64,000 bases of DNA from positions 51,296,439 to 51,360,438 of the forward strand of contig NC_060062.1 of assembly GCF_020283565.1 (NCBI RefSeq), in the 5' to 3' direction. Shown here one piece after another: positions 46,178-56,012 of the stretch. The notes under the pieces are model-generated. The model saw only the letters and a program-made list of their open reading frames with translations. It made no database searches and was not told the DNA's origin. The stretch is from Trifolium pratense. Taxonomy: Eukaryota > Streptophyta > Magnoliopsida > Fabales > Fabaceae. Both the position numbers and the translations under genes were made by a program. How positions within the stretch are numbered: the stretch's first letter is position 1; every line of letters begins with the position of its first letter.

Positions 46178-46958
46178 TGTAACGACCCGATTTTTAGTAA
46201 ATCGATATTTTATATATGTGCTTATATTTTGGGTTAGTGTTAAATATTTATTTACGCGACCTATAATTATTTATCGCGAACATAAGTTTGTGAGCGAAAC
46301 CTTTGTCGTGTTAGTGGGCTTGGGCGTGTGATAGAGCTTAATGGGCTTAGGCTATTGGGCTTGGTTCGTGACCATTGGAGAGTAGTATAAGTACCAAGTC
46401 AAACCAATGAATAGTCTCACAATTCATTTTGTTCATGAGAAGTTAGAATTTGTGAGCTTAGAAGCAAGAGCAAGAACAAGCTAAGCTAGGGTTTGGCTAG
46501 AAGAACACGAGCAAGGAGAAGAGATTTAGAGGCCAAGAATCATCATTCAATCTAAGGTGAGAGTGGTTAAGCATAAGCTTGGGTGATCCAAGAGAGGGGA
46601 GGTGTCTAGCCTCCATTCCTAAACTCTCTCATCCAATTTCTTTGGGGTTTGGGTGAAGTTTCTTTATCATAAACATGTCTTTTCATCTTAGTATGCTTAA
46701 TGAACATCTAGGAGGGAATATGTATATGTTTGATGATGGTTTTGCATGTTTATGCAACTTTGCTTATTTTGCAAGAAATTGACATGATTTTGTATGTGTG
46801 ATGTGTTTTGGTGTTTTTGAATGTTAATACATGTATATATGTATGGTATATACATGATTGATCACTTGTTATGCATTTATAACATGTTATAATGTATTTT
46901 GGATGGATTTGAATGTTAAACCGCCTTAGAAACTCAAGAACAGATATTTTCTGGTGTG

Positions 46959-47076
46959 GTTCGCTACCTGTTCGCTCAGCGAATAGTTCGCTACGAGTTC
47001 GCTACCTGTTCGCTATGTACCTGTCACCCTCTGATGTTGTTCGCTACGGGTTCGCTACGGCTTCGCTCAGCGAACA
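46959..47076 (+). repeat. 11-bp GTTCGCTAC array with two palindromes
   Basis: GTTCGCT starts at 46959, 46970, 46986, 46997, 47008, 47039 and 47050, and CTTCGCT at 47061, mostly 11 bp apart. Two units become the palindrome TTCGCTCAGCGAA (46971-46983, 47062-47074). It repeats in the other LTRs at +3109 and +6218. Confidence 0.9.
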
Positions 47077-47225
47077 GCTCTGTGACAGCAATTTTTGTTA
47101 ATGTTTGTGAAGTGTGTGTATCCGTGTATTTGGTTTCGTTTTGGTTTGGAATTATTATATGTTTAATAATTGTGTTGTGTGATGGCATTTATATAAAATG
47201 TCAAAGAAGTATATGTATGTTTGTA

Positions 47226-47454
47226 TATCGGGTCGTCCGATAAAGAAGAATATCAGTTTGTCTGATAAAGAAGTTTAATGGATTATGTTATCCATGTAGT
47301 GAGCAGTAGCTTCGTGCTAAGTGATTATCATATGTTTGGTAAATGCATGGCATTCATAAATTCATGCATTATTTAGGGATATCAGACTTGTCTGATAAAG
47401 AAGGATATTGGACTTGTCCAATAAAGAAGGATATCAATGGTAAGTTCCTTGATA
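47226..47454 (+). repeat. Five covarying hairpins, each followed by AAGAAG
   Basis: Stems: TATCGG/CCGATA (47226-47242), TATCAG/CTGATA (47251-47267), TATCAG/CTGATA (47380-47397), TATTGG/CCAATA (47406-47423), TATCAA/TTGATA (47432-47454). All 6-bp stems are perfect although four different sequences occur. The loop is 5-6 nt in the first four and 11 nt in the fifth. Each is followed directly by AAGAAG. Present again at +3109 and +6218. Confidence 0.85.
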
Positions 47455-48181
47455 AAGAAGATGGTACCACATGCATTAGTCGTGTCTAGGTTGGCATGAC
47501 ATTGAATGTTTGGCATTAGTCGCATTTGAGTAAATGTGCAATTATGTGTTATGTGTTATGTGAGTTCTTGTGTTGTCCGAAACGACGTGAAACTATCTGG
47601 TTGTGTATTTGTGAGTATGTGTTATCTGGTGTATTGCTTATTGAGGCATGTGTGTGAGTTAGTAATACGTGATAGGTTGAATATAGGTGCGTTTCTATAT
47701 TCGTATGTATGTGATTATGTTTACTAACTCTCTACCTATTTGTTATGTGCTGGACCTTTGGGGGTTCAGGTATTCAGGTCGAGGTTTCGATCGAGCTTTA
47801 GCTGTAGATCGTTTTGGTGTGGAGCACTTTTGGTGAGGAGCTAGTGTAGGCTACCTTTGTATAGCTTTGTTAAGTTTAGTTTGGTTGTGATGTATATTAG
47901 TGCTCTGGTATGTTGTAACATCGAGTCGGGGATCGTTTGTATTCCGTCGTATATCGATGTGAACATCTTAACTTATGTTTTATGTTAATGAATTATCTTT
48001 TGAACTATTATGTTCATTGTTTTGAAAATCCTTTATGTTATGTTTTCCGCTGCGACGTTTCGTGTCATGTGCACGATCGTTTTTAAAAAATGTTTTTTTT
48101 CCGTAGCGCTCCGGCTACTTATCTTTAAAAAGTTTTTAAGATCACGTTTTTAAGGGTAGCTAGCTGAGGGTGTTACAATAG

Positions 48182-48193
48182 TGGTATCAGAGC
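48182..48193 (+). other. Primer binding site, tRNA-iMet type
   Basis: TGGTATCAGAGC, the standard plant initiator-tRNA-Met complement, begins 5 bp after the first LTR. The second copy is at 51291-51302. Confidence 0.92.
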
Positions 48194-48299
48194 AGGTCGG
48201 TTCATGTGAGCCATTAGGATTTTCTTTCTCTTGTATGAAGCATGTGTTGGGTACACTGTTAATACATTCTAACGTCGAGTTGTGATTCGTTCAGGAATC

Positions 48300-49220
48300 A
48301 TGGCTGCTGCTAGGACCAACGCTCAGATTGCACAAGCTTTGACTGCTTTGACTACATTGGTGGTAAGGGATAATGACCCGGGAAGGGATAGTGAGAAAAG
48401 ATTGGAAAGGTTTATGTCGCATAAACCGACTCTGTTTATCGGGGGCTATAACCCGGAGGGGGCTATCAAGTGGTTAGATGAGGTGGAGATCATCTTTGAA
48501 GCAATGTGTTGTTCTGAGGAGAACAAGACTACTTTGGGAACTTATGCCCTTAGAGAGGAGGCAATCGTTTGGTGGAGGAATGTGAGACTCAGGATAGGAG
48601 TGGACGGTGTTGCTATCGTTTGGGAAACTTTCAAAAGGGAATTTTTAAGGAAGTACTTTCCGGCTGATGTGAAGAATAAGAAAGTGATCGAGTTCATGGA
48701 GCTCAAGCAAGGAAATTTATCAGTCGCCGAGTATTCGGCTAAGTTTGAAGCTTTGTGTGTGTTTAGTCCACACTACAACACGGTGGAAGCCGAAGAGGAT
48801 AAGTGTGTCAAGTTCGAGAGTGGACTTCGTCCGGATATCAAGCTTTTGATTGGATTTTCTGAAATCAGGGATTTTCCGACCCTTATGACCAAGGCAAGGA
48901 TTTGTGATGAAGATAGCAAAGCCAAGACCAACTACTATAAGGTTCTGAATGATAGGAAAGGAAAAGGTTTGGATCGTGGTAAGCCGTATGAGAACAAGGG
49001 CAATGGAAGTGGAAAGAAGAAGCAAGGAAGTGGAAGTTGTTACAAATGTGGAGAGCGGGGTCATATGTCATATGATTGCCCGAGGAAAAGCGACAAGTGT
49101 TTCAATTGTGGGCAGTTTGGGCACAAGGCCGATGCTTGTCGGGTGAAAGTGTTTTGTTTCAATTGTGGCGAGGAAGGTCACAAAAGTCCGGTATGCAAGA
49201 AACCGAAGATGCCGCGTTGA
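48300..49220 (+). CDS. gag: Gag protein, copy 1 (three zinc knuckles)
   Basis: Intact ORF of 306 codons from the ATG at 48300, 107 bp after the primer site. Residues about 40-200 form a retrotransposon Gag core (KWLDEVEIIFEAMCCSEENK, ALREEAIVWWRNVR, KREFLRKYFPADVKNKKVIE, FMELKQGNLSVAEYSAKFEA). After a Lys/Gly-rich linker come three CCHC knuckles: CYKCGERGHMSYDC, CFNCGQFGHKADAC and CFNCGEEGHKSPVC. The core looks Ty3/gypsy, probably chromovirus type. It would form the particle and bind RNA, but the element has no enzymes, so it needs a partner element for protease, RT and integrase. A full-length intact gag in a pol-less element suggests that Gag itself is useful to it. Confidence 0.9.
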   Translation: MAAARTNAQIAQALTALTTLVVRDNDPGRDSEKRLERFMSHKPTLFIGGYNPEGAIKWLDEVEIIFEAMCCSEENKTTLGTYALREEAIVWWRNVRLRIGVDGVAIVWETFKREFLRKYFPADVKNKKVIEFMELKQGNLSVAEYSAKFEALCVFSPHYNTVEAEEDKCVKFESGLRPDIKLLIGFSEIRDFPTLMTKARICDEDSKAKTNYYKVLNDRKGKGLDRGKPYENKGNGSGKKKQGSGSCYKCGERGHMSYDCPRKSDKCFNCGQFGHKADACRVKVFCFNCGEEGHKSPVCKKPKMPR

Positions 49221-49272
49221 GGGTTCGTTCTCTATTTTATCTCTTAGGTAATTTCGAGGGCGAAATTCTTTT

Positions 49273-49286
49273 AAGGGGGGTAGAGT
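49273..49286 (+). other. Polypurine tract of unit 1
   Basis: AAGGGGGGTAGAGT abuts the start of the middle LTR (TGTAACG at 49287). The second copy is at 52382-52395. It primes plus-strand synthesis. Confidence 0.85.
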
Positions 49287-51286
49287 TGTAACGACCCGAT
49301 TTTTAGTAAATCGATATTTTATATATGTGCTTATATTTTGGGTTAGTGTTAAATATTTATTTACGCGACCTATAATTATTTATCGCGAACATAAGTTTGT
49401 GAGCGAAACCTTTGTCGTGTTAGTGGGCTTGGGCGTGTGATAGAGCTTAATGGGCTTAGGCTATTGGGCTTGGTTCGTGACCATTGGAGAGTAGTATAAG
49501 TACCAAGTCAAACCAATGAATAGTCTCACAATTCATTTTGTTCATGAGAAGTTAGAATTTGTGAGCTTAGAAGCAAGAGCAAGAACAAGCTAAGCTAGGG
49601 TTTGGCTAGAAGAACACGAGCAAGGAGAAGAGATTTAGAGGCCAAGAATCATCATTCAATCTAAGGTGAGAGTGGTTAAGCATAAGCTTGGGTGATCCAA
49701 GAGAGGGGAGGTGTCTAGCCTCCATTCCTAAACTCTCTCATCCAATTTCTTTGGGGTTTGGGTGAAGTTTCTTTATCATAAACATGTCTTTTCATCTTAG
49801 TATGCTTAATGAACATCTAGGAGGGAATATGTATATGTTTGATGATGGTTTTGCATGTTTATGCAACTTTGCTTATTTTGCAAGAAATTGACATGATTTT
49901 GTATGTGTGATGTGTTTTGGTGTTTTTGAATGTTAATACATGTATATATGTATGGTATATACATGATTGATCACTTGTTATGCATTTATAACATGTTATA
50001 ATGTATTTTGGATGGATTTGAATGTTAAACCGCCTTAGAAACTCAAGAACAGATATTTTCTGGTGTGGTTCGCTACCTGTTCGCTCAGCGAATAGTTCGC
50101 TACGAGTTCGCTACCTGTTCGCTATGTACCTGTCACCCTCTGATGTTGTTCGCTACGGGTTCGCTACGGCTTCGCTCAGCGAACAGCTCTGTGACAGCAA
50201 TTTTTGTTAATGTTTGTGAAGTGTGTGTATCCGTGTATTTGGTTTCGTTTTGGTTTGGAATTATTATATGTTTAATAATTGTGTTGTGTGATGGCATTTA
50301 TATAAAATGTCAAAGAAGTATATGTATGTTTGTATATCGGGTCGTCCGATAAAGAAGAATATCAGTTTGTCTGATAAAGAAGTTTAATGGATTATGTTAT
50401 CCATGTAGTGAGCAGTAGCTTCGTGCTAAGTGATTATCATATGTTTGGTAAATGCATGGCATTCATAAATTCATGCATTATTTAGGGATATCAGACTTGT
50501 CTGATAAAGAAGGATATTGGACTTGTCCAATAAAGAAGGATATCAATGGTAAGTTCCTTGATAAAGAAGATGGTACCACATGCATTAGTCGTGTCTAGGT
50601 TGGCATGACATTGAATGTTTGGCATTAGTCGCATTTGAGTAAATGTGCAATTATGTGTTATGTGTTATGTGAGTTCTTGTGTTGTCCGAAACGACGTGAA
50701 ACTATCTGGTTGTGTATTTGTGAGTATGTGTTATCTGGTGTATTGCTTATTGAGGCATGTGTGTGAGTTAGTAATACGTGATAGGTTGAATATAGGTGCG
50801 TTTCTATATTCGTATGTATGTGATTATGTTTACTAACTCTCTACCTATTTGTTATGTGCTGGACCTTTGGGGGTTCAGGTATTCAGGTCGAGGTTTCGAT
50901 CGAGCTTTAGCTGTAGATCGTTTTGGTGTGGAGCACTTTTGGTGAGGAGCTAGTGTAGGCTACCTTTGTATAGCTTTGTTAAGTTTAGTTTGGTTGTGAT
51001 GTATATTAGTGCTCTGGTATGTTGTAACATCGAGTCGGGGATCGTTTGTATTCCGTCGTATATCGATGTGAACATCTTAACTTATGTTTTATGTTAATGA
51101 ATTATCTTTTGAACTATTATGTTCATTGTTTTGAAAATCCTTTATGTTATGTTTTCCGCTGCGACGTTTCGTGTCATGTGCACGATCGTTTTTAAAAAAT
51201 GTTTTTTTTCCGTAGCGCTCCGGCTACTTATCTTTAAAAAGTTTTTAAGATCACGTTTTTAAGGGTAGCTAGCTGAGGGTGTTACA
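49287..51286 (+). repeat. Middle LTR of the tandem element
   Basis: Serves as 3' LTR of unit 1 and 5' LTR of unit 2; no target duplication at either side. By eye it is identical to the first LTR, including the 11-bp array (50068-50185) and the hairpins (50335-50563). Confidence 0.93.
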
Positions 51287-51408
51287 ATAGTGGTATCAGA
51301 GCAGGTCGGTTCATGTGAGCCATTAGGATTTTCTTTCTCTTGTATGAAGCATGTGTTGGGTACACTGTTAATACATTCTAACGTCGAGTTGTGATTCGTT
51401 CAGGAATC

Positions 51409-52329
51409 ATGGCTGCTGCTAGGACCAACGCTCAGATTGCACAAGCTTTGACTGCTTTGACTACATTGGTGGTAAGGGATAATGACCCGGGAAGGGATAG
51501 TGAGAAAAGATTGGAAAGGTTTATGTCGCATAAACCGACTCTGTTTATCGGGGGCTATAACCCGGAGGGGGCTATCAAGTGGTTAGATGAGGTGGAGATC
51601 ATCTTTGAAGCAATGTGTTGTTCTGAGGAGAACAAGACTACTTTGGGAACTTATGCCCTTAGAGAGGAGGCAATCGTTTGGTGGAGGAATGTGAGACTCA
51701 GGATAGGAGTGGACGGTGTTGCTATCGTTTGGGAAACTTTCAAAAGGGAATTTTTAAGGAAGTACTTTCCGGCTGATGTGAAGAATAAGAAAGTGATCGA
51801 GTTCATGGAGCTCAAGCAAGGAAATTTATCAGTCGCCGAGTATTCGGCTAAGTTTGAAGCTTTGTGTGTGTTTAGTCCACACTACAACACGGTGGAAGCC
51901 GAAGAGGATAAGTGTGTCAAGTTCGAGAGTGGACTTCGTCCGGATATCAAGCTTTTGATTGGATTTTCTGAAATCAGGGATTTTCCGACCCTTATGACCA
52001 AGGCAAGGATTTGTGATGAAGATAGCAAAGCCAAGACCAACTACTATAAGGTTCTGAATGATAGGAAAGGAAAAGGTTTGGATCGTGGTAAGCCGTATGA
52101 GAACAAGGGCAATGGAAGTGGAAAGAAGAAGCAAGGAAGTGGAAGTTGTTACAAATGTGGAGAGCGGGGTCATATGTCATATGATTGCCCGAGGAAAAGC
52201 GACAAGTGTTTCAATTGTGGGCAGTTTGGGCACAAGGCCGATGCTTGTCGGGTGAAAGTGTTTTGTTTCAATTGTGGCGAGGAAGGTCACAAAAGTCCGG
52301 TATGCAAGAAACCGAAGATGCCGCGTTGA
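51409..52329 (+). CDS. gag: Gag protein, copy 2 (three zinc knuckles)
   Basis: Same 306-codon protein as copy 1, residue for residue as far as I can read, at a 3109-bp offset. It is intact, with the same Gag core and three CCHC knuckles. The one base that differs between the units (52343, G against A) lies just downstream of the stop. Perfect identity of both ORFs means the tandem is very young, or one copy is an assembly duplicate. Confidence 0.9.
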   Translation: MAAARTNAQIAQALTALTTLVVRDNDPGRDSEKRLERFMSHKPTLFIGGYNPEGAIKWLDEVEIIFEAMCCSEENKTTLGTYALREEAIVWWRNVRLRIGVDGVAIVWETFKREFLRKYFPADVKNKKVIEFMELKQGNLSVAEYSAKFEALCVFSPHYNTVEAEEDKCVKFESGLRPDIKLLIGFSEIRDFPTLMTKARICDEDSKAKTNYYKVLNDRKGKGLDRGKPYENKGNGSGKKKQGSGSCYKCGERGHMSYDCPRKSDKCFNCGQFGHKADACRVKVFCFNCGEEGHKSPVCKKPKMPR

Positions 52330-52395
52330 GGGTTCGTTCTCTGTTTTATCTCTTAGGTAATTTCGAGGGCGAAATTCTTTTAAGGGGGGTAGAGT

Positions 52396-54395
52396 TGTAA
52401 CGACCCGATTTTTAGTAAATCGATATTTTATATATGTGCTTATATTTTGGGTTAGTGTTAAATATTTATTTACGCGACCTATAATTATTTATCGCGAACA
52501 TAAGTTTGTGAGCGAAACCTTTGTCGTGTTAGTGGGCTTGGGCGTGTGATAGAGCTTAATGGGCTTAGGCTATTGGGCTTGGTTCGTGACCATTGGAGAG
52601 TAGTATAAGTACCAAGTCAAACCAATGAATAGTCTCACAATTCATTTTGTTCATGAGAAGTTAGAATTTGTGAGCTTAGAAGCAAGAGCAAGAACAAGCT
52701 AAGCTAGGGTTTGGCTAGAAGAACACGAGCAAGGAGAAGAGATTTAGAGGCCAAGAATCATCATTCAATCTAAGGTGAGAGTGGTTAAGCATAAGCTTGG
52801 GTGATCCAAGAGAGGGGAGGTGTCTAGCCTCCATTCCTAAACTCTCTCATCCAATTTCTTTGGGGTTTGGGTGAAGTTTCTTTATCATAAACATGTCTTT
52901 TCATCTTAGTATGCTTAATGAACATCTAGGAGGGAATATGTATATGTTTGATGATGGTTTTGCATGTTTATGCAACTTTGCTTATTTTGCAAGAAATTGA
53001 CATGATTTTGTATGTGTGATGTGTTTTGGTGTTTTTGAATGTTAATACATGTATATATGTATGGTATATACATGATTGATCACTTGTTATGCATTTATAA
53101 CATGTTATAATGTATTTTGGATGGATTTGAATGTTAAACCGCCTTAGAAACTCAAGAACAGATATTTTCTGGTGTGGTTCGCTACCTGTTCGCTCAGCGA
53201 ATAGTTCGCTACGAGTTCGCTACCTGTTCGCTATGTACCTGTCACCCTCTGATGTTGTTCGCTACGGGTTCGCTACGGCTTCGCTCAGCGAACAGCTCTG
53301 TGACAGCAATTTTTGTTAATGTTTGTGAAGTGTGTGTATCCGTGTATTTGGTTTCGTTTTGGTTTGGAATTATTATATGTTTAATAATTGTGTTGTGTGA
53401 TGGCATTTATATAAAATGTCAAAGAAGTATATGTATGTTTGTATATCGGGTCGTCCGATAAAGAAGAATATCAGTTTGTCTGATAAAGAAGTTTAATGGA
53501 TTATGTTATCCATGTAGTGAGCAGTAGCTTCGTGCTAAGTGATTATCATATGTTTGGTAAATGCATGGCATTCATAAATTCATGCATTATTTAGGGATAT
53601 CAGACTTGTCTGATAAAGAAGGATATTGGACTTGTCCAATAAAGAAGGATATCAATGGTAAGTTCCTTGATAAAGAAGATGGTACCACATGCATTAGTCG
53701 TGTCTAGGTTGGCATGACATTGAATGTTTGGCATTAGTCGCATTTGAGTAAATGTGCAATTATGTGTTATGTGTTATGTGAGTTCTTGTGTTGTCCGAAA
53801 CGACGTGAAACTATCTGGTTGTGTATTTGTGAGTATGTGTTATCTGGTGTATTGCTTATTGAGGCATGTGTGTGAGTTAGTAATACGTGATAGGTTGAAT
53901 ATAGGTGCGTTTCTATATTCGTATGTATGTGATTATGTTTACTAACTCTCTACCTATTTGTTATGTGCTGGACCTTTGGGGGTTCAGGTATTCAGGTCGA
54001 GGTTTCGATCGAGCTTTAGCTGTAGATCGTTTTGGTGTGGAGCACTTTTGGTGAGGAGCTAGTGTAGGCTACCTTTGTATAGCTTTGTTAAGTTTAGTTT
54101 GGTTGTGATGTATATTAGTGCTCTGGTATGTTGTAACATCGAGTCGGGGATCGTTTGTATTCCGTCGTATATCGATGTGAACATCTTAACTTATGTTTTA
54201 TGTTAATGAATTATCTTTTGAACTATTATGTTCATTGTTTTGAAAATCCTTTATGTTATGTTTTCCGCTGCGACGTTTCGTGTCATGTGCACGATCGTTT
54301 TTAAAAAATGTTTTTTTTCCGTAGCGCTCCGGCTACTTATCTTTAAAAAGTTTTTAAGATCACGTTTTTAAGGGTAGCTAGCTGAGGGTGTTACA
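52396..54395 (+). repeat. Third LTR of the tandem element
   Basis: Ends GTGTTACA at 54395, followed by the second GGTGC target copy. Holds the 11-bp array (53177-53294) and the hairpins (53444-53672). Confidence 0.93.
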
Positions 54396-55883
54396 GGTGC
54401 TCCGATGCCAAAGTTAGAGAGGGAAAGAGAGCAGAGAGATACAAGAGAGAAAGTAAATGAATAGTGTCAAAAGTCCTCTTATTTGGTTGGATCTGTTTAT
54501 GCCCAATAAGATGGACTGCCAAGATATTCCCCTTAAATAGTGGGAAGGACAGTGATTTACTCCTATCTTGATAGAGAGGTTCCACCATGTTTTGCTGACA
54601 TGGATGTGGTGTGGCAAACCATTATGAACCTAGAGGATATGATATTGGACTAATTCTAGTCTAGTCAGAACAATTCCCAAAATAGATTTTAATAATTCAC
54701 ATGGTATGTCATGTGCTTTTGTTTTCTTGCAACTACTAATAAGAAAAGGAAGAGGAGAGGGTCCTTGCTACGTACTATTGTTGTTCTTGGTTGTATTTGA
54801 TATTAAAAAGGCTAAGTGTAGGTGGGAAGTGGGAACGCTTTAAAAGTGCTGGTAGGATATACCGCATGAAAGATGAAAGTTTTTTAAAATGGCCAAACTT
54901 AGATTTCACATTCAAATGAAGCGTGGGTTTCAAATACATTTCTTGATCTTCAATTATGAACTAATTACTATAGTAGTTTGATGATATTATATTCATTTTG
55001 ATTATTTTCTTAAAAATTATGGAGGGAAAAATATATTATTTATTTAGTAGAAGATGCGAGATAGACATACATTTAGGTAAAGAGTTGAATTTTTTTTTTT
55101 TTTTTATAAAACATTAGCGTGCACAAGCATTACATGATAACTATGACATCCCAACTATGTTGGCACCCCATAATCATCACCCATATATCATTTGCAGCAC
55201 TCTAATAAATTTATTAGAAAGAAAGAAAAAAGAGACAAACTTGAGGGGACTAGACCAAAACCCAAGGAAACAAAAATACAAGGAACCTGTTACTGCCTCA
55301 TTAAAAAAGAGTAGAATTTTTTTTTTAATTATTGTATTGTAGAACTTAATTAAGAAGAGATAAATGTTGAAAAGTGGGGTATTTGCAATTTAGTTTGAAT
55401 CAGTTTTCGTAAAAAATTATCCTATATATGCAGTTTAGTTCGATTTTAAATATTGTCTTATTTAAAAAATTCAATTTGATCAAATTTAATCCAATTTAAT
55501 GCGGTATATTTTTAGATCAATTCTTAGATATTCAAATTATAATTTTTTTATTAATATATTGCAGAGCCAATTATAGGGAATTGTGATGCGTAGGTCTCTA
55601 AGATAAGGAAATCGATCAGATGCAGTCAGTGTGCAGTCAAATCTATTGTACCTACTGTATCTTCCGATTTAATCGGACGATTAAGATCTTAATACAATTT
55701 TTTTATCTTTATTTAATATGAGGAAAAATCTAGACCGTTCGATCTCAATCAAACAGTTATAAATTTTTGACCGCGTGATTTTTTATTTTTTTTGAAAACT
55801 TGCTATCCGGCCTTAATTAGGACCGACTAATCTAAGGGGACCAATCTCACCACCCACTTGCGGGAGACTCATTTAAAGCCAGA
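54396..55883. other. Intergenic DNA after the tandem element
   Basis: It begins with the interrupted older repeat (CTCCGATGCCAAAGTTAGAG). No gene recognised; short ORFs (54391-54617 minus, 55157-55342 plus) have no family signal. Poly-T at about 55090-55105. Confidence 0.5.
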
Positions 55884-56012
55884 GTTTTTTTTGGCTCTGT
55901 ATGGACTTAGCCCACCGAAATTGGCACCAGGGAGAATCGAACCTGAGACCTTGAGATGAACATACTCTAAGGACTCCAGCCAACACTACTAGACCAACCC
56001 CAAGTGGGTTGA
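55884..56012 (-). mobile_element. tRNA-derived SINE, same family as 30406
   Basis: Read on the minus strand it starts ACCCACTTGGGGTTGGT, has box B GGTTCGATTCTCC (55931-55943), continues GCCAATTTCGGTGGGCTAA and ends GCCAAAAAAAACTC. This matches the SINE in MLO intron 4. I could not define its target duplication. Confidence 0.75.

Larger units (their letters stand above)
46178..48177 (+). repeat. First LTR of the tandem gag-only element
   Basis: 2000 bp, TGTAACGACCC to GTGTTACA. A weak TATA-like TATAAGTA lies near 46386. It holds an 11-bp repeat array (46959-47076) and five covarying hairpins (47226-47454), both absent from the surrounding DNA. Confidence 0.93.
46178..54395 (+). mobile_element. 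Tandem gag-only LTR retrotransposon: LTR-gag-LTR-gag-LTR
   Basis: Three 2000-bp LTRs (46178-48177, 49287-51286, 52396-54395) separate two 1109-bp internal regions at an exact 3109-bp period. The outer flanks carry one target duplication GGTGC (46173-46177, 54396-54400). Each internal region has a tRNA-iMet-type primer site, one intact gag and a polypurine tract, with no protease, RT or integrase. This fits the class of terminal-repeat retrotransposons with a GAG domain (TR-GAG). The only difference I saw between the units is A49234 versus G52343. Shared middle LTR and a single outer duplication indicate a tandem made by unequal LTR recombination or insertion of a tandem cDNA. Confidence 0.92.

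Noticed and set aside
46959..47076. Possible CRISPR-like array, from regularly spaced GTTCGCT repeats.
   Set aside because: The unit is only 11 bp with no unique spacers, in a plant LTR; a tandem repeat explains it.
46913..47727. ORFs of 62-95 codons repeated in all three LTRs of the tandem element.
   Set aside because: They overlap the 11-bp array and hairpins in the LTR; the repetition reflects LTR identity, not coding.
49076..49291. ORFs in other frames over gag (48720-49064 minus, 48949-49146 plus, 49076-49291 plus, and copies).
   Set aside because: Shadow frames of the intact gag gene.
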